Shown here: one piece after another, positions 9,979 through 19,065 of the stretch
Position numbering within the stretch: position 1 is the first letter of the stretch
Layout of the letters: each line of letters starts with the position of its first letter
Assembly (NCBI RefSeq): GCF_002863865.1
Contig: NZ_CP022684.1
Coordinates: 4,221,990-4,285,989 of the forward strand
Direction: 5' to 3'
Source: Ketobacter alkanivorans
GTDB lineage: Bacteria > Pseudomonadota > Gammaproteobacteria > Pseudomonadales > Ketobacteraceae
Length of the DNA: 64,000 nucleotides
Made by a program: the position numbers and the translations under genes
The notes under the pieces: model-generated
Told to the model about the DNA's origin: nothing
What the model saw: only the letters and a program-made list of their open reading frames with translations
The model's database searches: none

Positions 9979-12900
9979 GTGCAGAGCATGCAGTGAAGCA
10001 GTTACTTCAGCCCCATCTGGATAAGGGGCTGGAGCTATGGCTGGAAGGAGACGCGTTACGCTTTAAAGCTCCCAAGGAGCTGATGACGCAAGACTTGGTG
10101 GCCATTCTGAAGGCTAACAAGCCTGACATTTTGGCATGGCTTCAGGATGAAGCCAGTCAATCTCAAGTGGTACAACAGGCAGAATTGATAGACGAATACC
10201 CCCTGGCGTTTACCCAGGGAGCTATCTGGATGTTGTATAAATTTGCTCCCAACAGCCCTGCTTACAACACCACCTTTGCCTGTACTTTGGCAATGGATGT
10301 AGATGAAGGTGCAGTTAGGCAGGCGTTTCATGCTTTGCTTGTGCGGCATCCGGTGCTGCGCTCTACCTTTACTGATACCGAGCATGGCCCGCGGCAAAGA
10401 GTGTGGAGCCACATAGAAACTCCGTTGAGCATTATCGACGGTAGTCAGTGGGATGCTGCGGAATTACAGCGACAGCTGGATCAGGAGGCAGATGCTCCGT
10501 TTGATCTTCAGAATGAATCCTGCTTGCGTGTTAAAATCATCAAGAACAGTGTTCAGGGTGACATCCTGATTGCCACCATACAGCATGTGGGCGCAGATTT
10601 ATGGGCGTTGCTGGTGGTAGCGCAGGACATTAAAACCTTTTATGGGAAAGCGGCAAAAGGTGAGCCGCTTTCAGTGCAACCGGCAGCCGCTACATACCGT
10701 CAGCATGTGGAATGGCAGCAGTCATTCATGGACAGCGCTCGAGGAAAAAAAGAACGCTTTTACTGGAAGCAGCAATTAAACGGCGCGCCGTTAACGGTCT
10801 CTCTGCAACAAGACAAGCCTCGCCCACCCGTGCTGCAACTGCAAGCCAAGACCATAAAGCAGATCGTTGAGAAGGATCAGTATCAAGCGGTCAAGCAGTT
10901 TTGTAAACAAAACAGCATAACTCCTTTTGTCTTCGTGCAATCCGCTTTCCAGCTTTTGGTTCACCACCGATCCGGTGCCCAAGATTTTCTGGTAGGTACG
11001 CCGACCATGGGTCGTTCGCGTAAGGGCATGGATGAGGTCGTGGGGGATTTTGCTAACCCGGTGGTGCTGCGTGCATCGGTGCAGCCAACACAGACACTGG
11101 GTTCTCTTTTCAGTCACGTTAAAAAGACGCTTCTGGCGGCGATGGAGCATCAAGAGTGTCCATTCCCTATTGTGGTTCAGGATTGTAACCCACCAAGAGA
11201 CAGTAGCCGTACGCCATTATTCCAGTTGATGTTTGTGTGGCATCAGGGCAACGCCGACATGATGCCCAAAGATGGTTTTATCAAAGATGTGTTGCCGATG
11301 TCGGGCCCCCGTGGAGCGCCGTACGATTTGATGCTGGCGGTGAGCGATCTGGGTGATCATTTCGAACTAAACTGGACCTATCAGACCAGTTTATACAATC
11401 ACGATACGGTGAACCAGATAGCGCTGGATGTTAAGCGTATCATGAGCGTTTTTCTGCAGATTGATGGTGATACCTGCATCCACAGTTTGTTAAGTGATAT
11501 ACCTGGCAGCGCAGAGTCCAGTGATCGCAAGGCCAGAGAAAGTGCTCTGGATCAAGAGGTCGCCGCACTGGAACCAAGTCTTCAAGGCATGAAGTTCAGG
11601 TCTTTGTTGGATCAGGATATGCAGGGTGCTGAGTTCAAGCGTATCGTTGTTGAGTGCAGTAACCAAGTTGGCGCTTCGATACGTCCGGTGCTTCAAACCA
11701 GTTATCACGACGTTGTGTGTCTACCGCGGATGCCAACGTTGTCGAATGGCGATATAGACTATTGGGCGCTGCGTCAAATCAGTGCGGTGAATGTGCAGCG
11801 TTTGTCGCAGCAACTGGCAGACAAAGACTTGGGCAGTGATGATCTGATTGTTGTTCGCAGTCGAAAATTACTTCCGACCTATTCCAAGGATGATTTGGAG
11901 GGGCAAGCAGGCTCGAAGCCAGTGTCTACGCCTGTGCAGTCCATTGATTTGCAGAGTAGGCCTGATGCATGGATGGTAGGGGAGTCATTCCAACATGCAG
12001 AAGGTGCACCAAAGCATCTGTTCGAAGCTTTGCAGAATACGGCTAGACAATATCCAGAGAAAGGTTTTCTGTTTGTTGATGGCGACGGTCAGGAATCTCT
12101 CTATACCTATGCCCAGCTGGAGCAGGATGCCTATGCAGCGGCAGAAGGATTGCGGCGGTCCGGTGTAAATGCTGGCGAAATCATGTTGCTACAAATGCGT
12201 TTTGATCGCAGATTTTTTGCGGTGTGGTGGGGTGCTATTGTGTCAGGCATTCGCCCATTGGTGGTGGCCACGCCTGAGCACTATCACGAACGCAACGGTG
12301 TGGCACAAAAGCTCTATAATGTTTCTCACAATTTTGATCAATTGGTCATCGCGGCAGATCGAGAGCGAGTTGAAGATTCCCGTCGTTGGTTAGGTGAAAG
12401 CAAGCAGGTAATTGATGCGGATGCCTTGTTGGAGCATGAAGCTCAATACAAACCGGAGCGGTTGAGTACAGATCCGGTGGCTTTTCTACAGCTTACTTCA
12501 GGCAGTACAGGTACACCTAAGGCAATTCAGATTACCCATCATGGCATCCTTCATCATGTGGCGTCATCTGCCCGGTTTAATGGTTACAGCAGTGATGATG
12601 TCAGTCTGAACTGGCTACCCTTCGACCACGTGGTTCCGATTCTAACCACACATCTCAAAGATATTGTGCTGGGTATTCAGCAGGTGCAGCTGCCTACAAC
12701 GGTGGTTTTGGCTGATCCGGTTCGGTGGCTGCACACCATGTCCCGCTATCGGGTAACCTTCAGTTGGGCACCCAACTTTGCTTTCCAGCGAATTATTGAT
12801 GCTCTGAAAGGCTCGGCTTCTCTTCAAGGGCTGGATCTCAGTTCCGTAAAAATTCTGATGAACGCAGGTGAACAGGTTTTGGCACCGGTAGTGGCAAGTT

Positions 12901-15900
12901 TTACGGCTGCCCTAAAGCCCTTTGGGCTTCACCCCGATGCCGTGCAGCCTGCTTTTGGTATGGCTGAAGCCTGTACCTGTATGACCTACAATAATCACTC
13001 GTCTACGCAGTTGTCGGTGCATTTCAGGCCCACTAGCGATCTGTCCGTGGTTGATGTGGTAGAGGCCAATAACGCCAGTCATGGCTTTGTGGATTTGGGG
13101 CCAGTTATACCTGGTGTGGAAGTGCGCATTACTGATGACAAAAATCAGTTGGTGAAAGAAGGTGTCATTGGCCGTATGCAAATTCGCGGGCCTGTGATCA
13201 CTCCAGGTTACCTGAATAACCCTGATGCAAATGCTGAAGCCTTTGTCGGTGATGCTTGGTTCAATTCCGGCGATCTGGGGTTTATCTGGAATAAGCGCCT
13301 GATTCTTACCGGCCGCGAAAAAGAAATGATCGTGGTGAACGGCGCAAACTTCTATTGCTTTGAGCTGGAGCAGGCTGCCAGCAAGGTTGCAGGTGTGTTG
13401 CCGACCTTTGTTGCGGCCACAGGTGTCAATCTCAATCAAGGTGGAAATGACGATTCGCTAGTGTTGTTCTATGTAGCGGATGATGACGCCGAGCGCACGG
13501 CGATGGAACGTCAGATCATTGCCAGGGTGGCGGAGAGCTTTGGAGTGGTTGCTCACTATGCTATCGCGGTGAAGCGAGACGAATTCTACAAAACGACAAG
13601 TGGCAAGATCCAGCGTGGGCAGTTTAAAAAGCTGTTCGAGTCGGGGTTTTATGATGATGACGTTACGGACTTTGATGTTCGACATCGCTCTGCGCAGGCC
13701 CTGGTTGATACCGTATTTGCCCTAGACACCTATGTAACCAAAGTGGATTCTGATGGCGTGGCTGCGCCAAAGGTGATGATGCTGGATGAAGCTGAATCCA
13801 ACGGTTTATCCTTGGCTTTGCTGGAACCACTGATAATTGATTTGGGCGTATACGGCGGCGAGCTGGCTGGCGCGCCCGATTCACTTTTTGAATTCACACA
13901 ATTGCTGAAGCGCGTTGGTGACGTATTGTCTCACGCGCAGGGTCAGCATCCGATATCCATCTGGCTGCAGTCTGATACTTCAGATGTGCTGAAGTGGATA
14001 AAACCATTGGTTGAGACCTTGCGCCAGGAAACCGGTATGGGGCAGCTTTCATGCTTGGTAAGTGCTGCCGCTGAAGTGCCAGTGATTCCCGCGCCGGGCA
14101 CTTCGGTGTGGCAGGACAAGGGTTTGCATTATCAGCAGCTCCTGACCAACGTGCCGCAAAGCCCAATGCCCAATGATTTGATTGCACGTCGAGGCACCTA
14201 CCTGATAACCGGTGGCTTGGGTGGCTTGGCTGAGCCTTTATGTGATTATCTGATTCAACAACGTAAAGCCTGTGTTTTACTGAGCGGTCGTACATCGCTT
14301 GAATCTGACCCTCGTCGCCAATCACGCTTCAATCAGCTAGCGGCACGATTCGGCGCAAGTAATATTCATTACCTGTGCCTGTCTGACTGGAATGTCTCCA
14401 CTATAGAGCGTTCAGTTGCAGACGGGCTCAAGATTGCAGGGCGTACCCAGTTAGACGGAGTTTTCCATCTGGCCGGCCATATGGATATGGCTCCATTGCA
14501 ATCTATAACCGCATCACACTGGTCAGGGGTCATGCAGGCCAAAGCTGAAAGTGCTTTGGCAATCGCCAGTTACCTGCAAGCCAACTGGCCGCGCAGCGTA
14601 CTGGTTCAATATGGTTCACTCAATAGTTATTTTGGTGGGCAGGCGGCGGCGGCCTATAGTGCAGCCAATGCTGTGCAGTCAGCGGTTACAGATCATCTGA
14701 ATATCAACACTTCGGTACGTAGCTGGTGTTTGAACTGGAGTGTATGGCAGGGTGCTGGTATGGCCGCGCAATTCACCTCAGCTGAATTGCAGATGGCGCG
14801 CAATAAAGGGTTTTTACCACTAAATACCCAGCAGGACTCCAAGCTAATACAGCGATTGCTGCAATTAGCACCCGCCAATTACTTTGTTGGTCTTGATCCG
14901 TCAAACCCCGAAATTCAGGGTCAACTCAGCCCGGCCAATCGATCCATTGAGCAAATAGATCTGTTTGCGGACGTTAGCCGTTGTCAGCAAGCTGATGGGG
15001 TGCGTTCGCTGTTACAGGCAATATCGCCTGTATTAATGCCCCATGCTCATACACCCCTATGGCAAGTTCATCTCACAGCAGAGCCGTTCGAGCGATCTGC
15101 AGACGGCGTGGTGTTAGTGGAGCGCTTGCAGCAGCAGTTATCCCAAGCAGATGAACAGGGTGAAGCGGCTGCCAACCAAATAGAGAAAGATCTTGCTGCA
15201 ATCTGGAGCGATGTGCTTGGGCGCCCTGTCACTGATGTGTCCCGCTCGTTTTTCGAATATGGTGGGCATTCGATTAATGCGACCCAAGTTGTCTCGGCTA
15301 TCAACAATAAGCTGGGGCTGCCGATTTCGGTGGCCAATCTGTTCCAGTACCCCACTATACGTGAGCTGGCGCAGATTGCTGGGTCATCTGTGGCAGATAA
15401 CAGTTTGGCGCTGACCTTGAGCGAATGCATTAAGCGCGGCGACCGTTACAGGCTGGATGTGATTAACCCCGATGTGTCCAGCCCTATCAAATTGGTGTAT
15501 TTACCTACGGCGTTAGGGTTATCCGGCGCTTATGGTCAAATGGTAGCAAATTTATCAGGCTATCAAAGCTATGCGGCCAGTATGCCTGCCGCAGATGCCT
15601 CCCAAGCAGAGTTGTCCCAAGTGGCCAGTCGATTTATAGAGTTGTTAGCCGGTGCTGGGCTTGTCGGTGAGCAAACGATCTTGGTTGGCTGGTCTATGGC
15701 CGGGGTCCTTGGTTATGAAATTCTGCGTCAGCTTTCAAAGGGTTACGATAGCCTGCCCAAGCTAATCATGTTGGACAGCGGTTTTGCCGATGGTTTGCAT
15801 GAGATCACATTTGACGAAGACTTTCAGCGTTTGATGTTTGCAGTTGAGTTAGGGCTCAGTATTGATAAGTATGCTGACTTTAATCAGCAGGAGACCCACA

Positions 15901-16208
15901 ACAAAAAGTTACAATGGCTGCAACAATATCTAGAAACAATTGCAATTGAAGTTACTGAGGAAATGTTGGTAGAGTGGTGGGAAGCCTATTATAAACGCTT
16001 GAAATGCTTACTCAGCTATCAAATAGAGGGTGAGTTGGTGGATGCGGACATAAGCTTGTTTAAAGCGGCTTTGCATACACATGGTCGCGATGACTTGGGC
16101 TGGAATGATAACAATAACCGAATCAAATGGACGTTGATTCAGGCTGATCATCAGGGCATTGTGAAGCAGCCTGAAACGTTCCAACGGATACGCGAACATT
16201 TGGCATAA
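9975..16208 (+). CDS. Hybrid NRPS/PKS terminating protein: docking-C-AMP ligase-KR-PCP-TE
   Basis: This 2077-residue protein seems to finish the assembly line. Domains in order: a TubC-like N-terminal docking domain (about 1-60); a condensation domain (about 75-500) with an atypical core motif QHVGAD near 203 in place of HHxxxDG; a linker holding a degenerate A10-like motif, LPRMPTLSNGDIDYWAL near 582-600, with the usual Lys replaced by Asp; an AMP-forming ligase (about 675-1215) with LTSGSTGTPK near 840 and KTTSGKIQRG near 1205; a ketoreductase (GGLGGL near 1410, AYSAAN near 1560); a PCP (YGGHSINA, Ser near 1764); and a thioesterase (GWSMAG, Ser near 1906, with a late DHQG His). The ligase resembles PKS-associated acyl-AMP ligases more than amino-acid A domains; its substrate cannot be read from sequence. 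The KR right after the ligase recalls modules that reduce a loaded alpha-keto acid, but it could act on a polyketide intermediate instead. It overlaps the upstream gene by 4 nt. Confidence 0.92.
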   Translation: MSAEHAVKQLLQPHLDKGLELWLEGDALRFKAPKELMTQDLVAILKANKPDILAWLQDEASQSQVVQQAELIDEYPLAFTQGAIWMLYKFAPNSPAYNTTFACTLAMDVDEGAVRQAFHALLVRHPVLRSTFTDTEHGPRQRVWSHIETPLSIIDGSQWDAAELQRQLDQEADAPFDLQNESCLRVKIIKNSVQGDILIATIQHVGADLWALLVVAQDIKTFYGKAAKGEPLSVQPAAATYRQHVEWQQSFMDSARGKKERFYWKQQLNGAPLTVSLQQDKPRPPVLQLQAKTIKQIVEKDQYQAVKQFCKQNSITPFVFVQSAFQLLVHHRSGAQDFLVGTPTMGRSRKGMDEVVGDFANPVVLRASVQPTQTLGSLFSHVKKTLLAAMEHQECPFPIVVQDCNPPRDSSRTPLFQLMFVWHQGNADMMPKDGFIKDVLPMSGPRGAPYDLMLAVSDLGDHFELNWTYQTSLYNHDTVNQIALDVKRIMSVFLQIDGDTCIHSLLSDIPGSAESSDRKARESALDQEVAALEPSLQGMKFRSLLDQDMQGAEFKRIVVECSNQVGASIRPVLQTSYHDVVCLPRMPTLSNGDIDYWALRQISAVNVQRLSQQLADKDLGSDDLIVVRSRKLLPTYSKDDLEGQAGSKPVSTPVQSIDLQSRPDAWMVGESFQHAEGAPKHLFEALQNTARQYPEKGFLFVDGDGQESLYTYAQLEQDAYAAAEGLRRSGVNAGEIMLLQMRFDRRFFAVWWGAIVSGIRPLVVATPEHYHERNGVAQKLYNVSHNFDQLVIAADRERVEDSRRWLGESKQVIDADALLEHEAQYKPERLSTDPVAFLQLTSGSTGTPKAIQITHHGILHHVASSARFNGYSSDDVSLNWLPFDHVVPILTTHLKDIVLGIQQVQLPTTVVLADPVRWLHTMSRYRVTFSWAPNFAFQRIIDALKGSASLQGLDLSSVKILMNAGEQVLAPVVASFTAALKPFGLHPDAVQPAFGMAEACTCMTYNNHSSTQLSVHFRPTSDLSVVDVVEANNASHGFVDLGPVIPGVEVRITDDKNQLVKEGVIGRMQIRGPVITPGYLNNPDANAEAFVGDAWFNSGDLGFIWNKRLILTGREKEMIVVNGANFYCFELEQAASKVAGVLPTFVAATGVNLNQGGNDDSLVLFYVADDDAERTAMERQIIARVAESFGVVAHYAIAVKRDEFYKTTSGKIQRGQFKKLFESGFYDDDVTDFDVRHRSAQALVDTVFALDTYVTKVDSDGVAAPKVMMLDEAESNGLSLALLEPLIIDLGVYGGELAGAPDSLFEFTQLLKRVGDVLSHAQGQHPISIWLQSDTSDVLKWIKPLVETLRQETGMGQLSCLVSAAAEVPVIPAPGTSVWQDKGLHYQQLLTNVPQSPMPNDLIARRGTYLITGGLGGLAEPLCDYLIQQRKACVLLSGRTSLESDPRRQSRFNQLAARFGASNIHYLCLSDWNVSTIERSVADGLKIAGRTQLDGVFHLAGHMDMAPLQSITASHWSGVMQAKAESALAIASYLQANWPRSVLVQYGSLNSYFGGQAAAAYSAANAVQSAVTDHLNINTSVRSWCLNWSVWQGAGMAAQFTSAELQMARNKGFLPLNTQQDSKLIQRLLQLAPANYFVGLDPSNPEIQGQLSPANRSIEQIDLFADVSRCQQADGVRSLLQAISPVLMPHAHTPLWQVHLTAEPFERSADGVVLVERLQQQLSQADEQGEAAANQIEKDLAAIWSDVLGRPVTDVSRSFFEYGGHSINATQVVSAINNKLGLPISVANLFQYPTIRELAQIAGSSVADNSLALTLSECIKRGDRYRLDVINPDVSSPIKLVYLPTALGLSGAYGQMVANLSGYQSYAASMPAADASQAELSQVASRFIELLAGAGLVGEQTILVGWSMAGVLGYEILRQLSKGYDSLPKLIMLDSGFADGLHEITFDEDFQRLMFAVELGLSIDKYADFNQQETHNKKLQWLQQYLETIAIEVTEEMLVEWWEAYYKRLKCLLSYQIEGELVDADISLFKAALHTHGRDDLGWNDNNNRIKWTLIQADHQGIVKQPETFQRIREHLA

Positions 16209-16220
16209 GAGAGAAGGTCA

Positions 16221-18620
16221 ATGGGAAACATTGTGCGACGATCTGGGAATCCCCTGAACTGGATAGCGAAAGCCTGTTCCATGCTGGGCATCGTTTTGGC
16301 TTCGTCTGTTACTGTGGCCGCTGGAATCTCACCTGCAAGCAGTTGTAATCCACTGGCAGTCGAAACATGCGGGTTGCCATTTCCTAGTGATGTCTTCCGA
16401 AATACAGTAGGGCGCTATAATTTCTCAGATACGATACTGGATAAGCGCACCAGTGGTAACGTGCGTACGTTGTTGCCTGCCCGCATTCAGTTTCCTGCAT
16501 CATTTCAACCATCCAAAATCTTTAACGACAGCACCGGCTTTTCGGCATTGGGTCCAGTACTGTTTGAACTGAATGACTGGCCGCTGTCCGACATTCCGAA
16601 AGATGGCGAGGGTTACCTGCATGTGTATAACATGAGGACAGGTGCTCGCGTGCCTATGGTTGTCTCCTTGAGTGACGCCGCACAGCCTGAGCGCGACCTT
16701 CGTGAAACTCGACCAGTGATCATTGGCTGGCCTCGCAGCCGTCTGGAGTTCGGGGAGAAATACATTGCTGTGCTGTATAAATCCAGTCTCAATGCCGGCT
16801 TCTACAGTAACAGTGGAGTGGAGTTATTTACTCCGTCCGAAGGGGTTCAGAAAGCGCTTGCTGGCAATGCTGGCTGGCTCTTGAATTATGTGTACGGCAC
16901 GCCCATATCGGCGATGGAAAGCATCGGTGTTGATAAGAACGATGTGCTGTCCTTTACCTGGTTCACCGTGCGTAAAGAAAGTGAAGTCGTGGATCCGATG
17001 ATGAGCATGGTGAACGCCGCTTTGGCCTATCCCAATTACATCCGTAATTTGCAAGCGACCACCGCATTGGGCGATCCCGATTACGGCTTGGTGACGTTGA
17101 AAGGTGATGTGTCTCTGGTGAATTTCCGTTCACCGGATGGTGGTGTTTATCCTCCTTATCAATATATCCCAGATGCATCCCGTCGAGTGACTGATTTTGT
17201 TCTGACCCTGCCGAAATGGGACAAGGCCGAGCCAATCCCTATCTCTGTTTGGGGTCATGGCTTGGGTAATTTCAAGGAGTTGACTCGCTCGGGATACATT
17301 ATGGGCGACCGCTTAGGTGTGGCCACTATCGCGATCGATCATCCGAATCATGGCTCTAGAGTGACAAACTTTGATTCGCTGAAAGAACCCCATATTTCCC
17401 TGGCGGTGACTTCGCCATTAACCATTATGCAGTTGTTAGGTATGTTTGTGCAGGCGACAGTGGATCACAATGTGGTGATCAGCAGTGCCAAGTACAGCCT
17501 GCCTCAGGTGTTGGCTAACTGGAGCAACAGCGATTATCCCAACATCCCTGCGCTTGATGGTTCTCGCATCATGTTTGACGGTATGTCCCTTGGTGCCATG
17601 TTAGGGGTGGCTATTGGTGCTACAGCACCGGAGCTGGATGGAGCCTATCTGGTAAACGGTGCCGGAAGTATGATGCAGATTTTCTCTGAATCCACTTTTT
17701 GGGATGATTTCACCAGTAACGTTATACCTCAGAATATGAGTGGTGCTGAGCTGACCTTCGTACTGGCAATGATGCAGCACTATGTGGATATCGGCGATGG
17801 TAATAACTTTGCGCATCTGTATCGCAACCCGCCGCAAGGTCGTAGCCCTCGCCCTATCGGAATGCACTATTCCCTGGGTGATGGCAGCATGACCAACGAT
17901 GCTACTCGCGCTACAGCCGAGATCAGTGATTTGCCTTTGTTGAAAGAGGTAATTGAGGCAGAGCCAACCCTGCGTTTTGGCGATGAAGGCCTGGATGGTT
18001 TCGAAAATGGGTTTGGGTTGGTGCAAAGTGGCTTTGGCTTGGCAGCGGCGGATGAGACCCTTAATGCCTTGCGTGAATTCGATATTGGTAACACCTTGGG
18101 TTTGGATGATGTATCAGTGCTGAGTGGGCTGCTTGGTGTAGACGGCAATATCCCGGAAGGTGTTCCATTTGCCGATTACTTGGGGCCGCTGCTAGGTCAG
18201 AATGATGCCAACAGCATCGATAATATTGTAAGTGCCATCTATGAAGGCGAAGCTGATGATTTTCTGACCCACTTTAATCGTGGTGGTACGGCTGCCGTTC
18301 ATCGTGCAATCGACTGGCGCTGTGAAGTGATGAATCTTGATACAGAGCGTTGCAACGCTGCAAAGCAGCTGGCAGTGGAAGATGCAGAAAATGGTGGTGG
18401 TCTGGGAGATATCATTCCAGGCGGAACCGGTGATCAGACGGATCAGATCGGTGATATGATCAATGAAGGTTTGAGTAATATCCAGGTTACAGAAGGCAGC
18501 GCCGGTGCTATTGAATGGGTTATGCTGATTATGCTGGGCTTGATCTTTGCGCATCGCCAATATCGGGCTGGGGTAGTGCCAGTTCGAGTGCGGCGCTCTG
18601 ATCGAGGCGCTCGTGACTGA
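16221..18620 (+). CDS. Secreted alpha/beta hydrolase (lipase-like) with C-terminal membrane tail
   Basis: A 799-residue exported protein beginning 12 nt after the thioesterase gene, with an AGAGAAGG-like ribosome site. The N-terminus has a basic stretch and a hydrophobic signal segment (about 15-36). The central region has an alpha/beta hydrolase pattern: an oxyanion-type WGHGLG near 343 and the nucleophile elbow FDGMSLGAM near 455. The C-terminus has a Gly-rich and Asn/Gln-rich linker, then GSAGAIEW, a hydrophobic stretch, and several Arg residues, which resembles a GlyGly-CTERM-type sorting tail or a simple membrane anchor. By position it may process, release or attach the polyketide product at the envelope; that is inference. 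The substrate is unknown. Its last 8 nt overlap the next gene. Confidence 0.8.
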   Translation: MGNIVRRSGNPLNWIAKACSMLGIVLASSVTVAAGISPASSCNPLAVETCGLPFPSDVFRNTVGRYNFSDTILDKRTSGNVRTLLPARIQFPASFQPSKIFNDSTGFSALGPVLFELNDWPLSDIPKDGEGYLHVYNMRTGARVPMVVSLSDAAQPERDLRETRPVIIGWPRSRLEFGEKYIAVLYKSSLNAGFYSNSGVELFTPSEGVQKALAGNAGWLLNYVYGTPISAMESIGVDKNDVLSFTWFTVRKESEVVDPMMSMVNAALAYPNYIRNLQATTALGDPDYGLVTLKGDVSLVNFRSPDGGVYPPYQYIPDASRRVTDFVLTLPKWDKAEPIPISVWGHGLGNFKELTRSGYIMGDRLGVATIAIDHPNHGSRVTNFDSLKEPHISLAVTSPLTIMQLLGMFVQATVDHNVVISSAKYSLPQVLANWSNSDYPNIPALDGSRIMFDGMSLGAMLGVAIGATAPELDGAYLVNGAGSMMQIFSESTFWDDFTSNVIPQNMSGAELTFVLAMMQHYVDIGDGNNFAHLYRNPPQGRSPRPIGMHYSLGDGSMTNDATRATAEISDLPLLKEVIEAEPTLRFGDEGLDGFENGFGLVQSGFGLAAADETLNALREFDIGNTLGLDDVSVLSGLLGVDGNIPEGVPFADYLGPLLGQNDANSIDNIVSAIYEGEADDFLTHFNRGGTAAVHRAIDWRCEVMNLDTERCNAAKQLAVEDAENGGGLGDIIPGGTGDQTDQIGDMINEGLSNIQVTEGSAGAIEWVMLIMLGLIFAHRQYRAGVVPVRVRRSDRGARD

Positions 18621-19065
18621 TTCCCGTTTGGGAGTATTAGCCCAAGGCTATGAGAAATTGGTTGGCTCACCGCGGATCAGGGTAATGGCAGCGGCAATTG
18701 CCTCTGCTGTTACTTGGTTTTGTTGGGCTTATTGGGCTAACCGCGAAGATCCAAATCAGGCGTTGCTTTCAGGCTTGTTCCAAGGTGGCGTTAACTTTAT
18801 TACCACCGCATTTGGCAGTGCGCTGCTGGAGGCGCTGTACAATCGAATTGGTGATCATTCCCAAGGGCGTGCGATGTGTGTGGTGATTGTCAGTTCAGGG
18901 TCGCTTGTGATGATGTTGTGCGCACACTGGCTGGCATCGACCCCCAATATCCTTCTTACCGTTCTTCCGGTATACACAGTTGTTATTCTCTATTGCAGCT
19001 CCTATATATTTGGCTTACACAAAATAAAAAATAAATATGAAACAGAAGAAGTGGCAGTGCAGTAA
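18613..19065 (+). CDS. Small integral membrane protein, function unknown
   Basis: This 150-residue protein starts with GTG inside the end of the hydrolase gene (8-nt overlap) and overlaps the next gene by 29 nt, so it is surely part of the operon. About four hydrophobic segments are visible, near residues 25-45, 50-70, 88-108 and 113-133, and the C-terminus is charged and cytoplasm-like. No family was recognised. Its place between a secreted hydrolase and an outer-membrane barrel suggests a role in the envelope or export part of the pathway. The GTG start is weakly supported, because no later start would keep all segments. Confidence 0.75.
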   Translation: MTDSRLGVLAQGYEKLVGSPRIRVMAAAIASAVTWFCWAYWANREDPNQALLSGLFQGGVNFITTAFGSALLEALYNRIGDHSQGRAMCVVIVSSGSLVMMLCAHWLASTPNILLTVLPVYTVVILYCSSYIFGLHKIKNKYETEEVAVQ

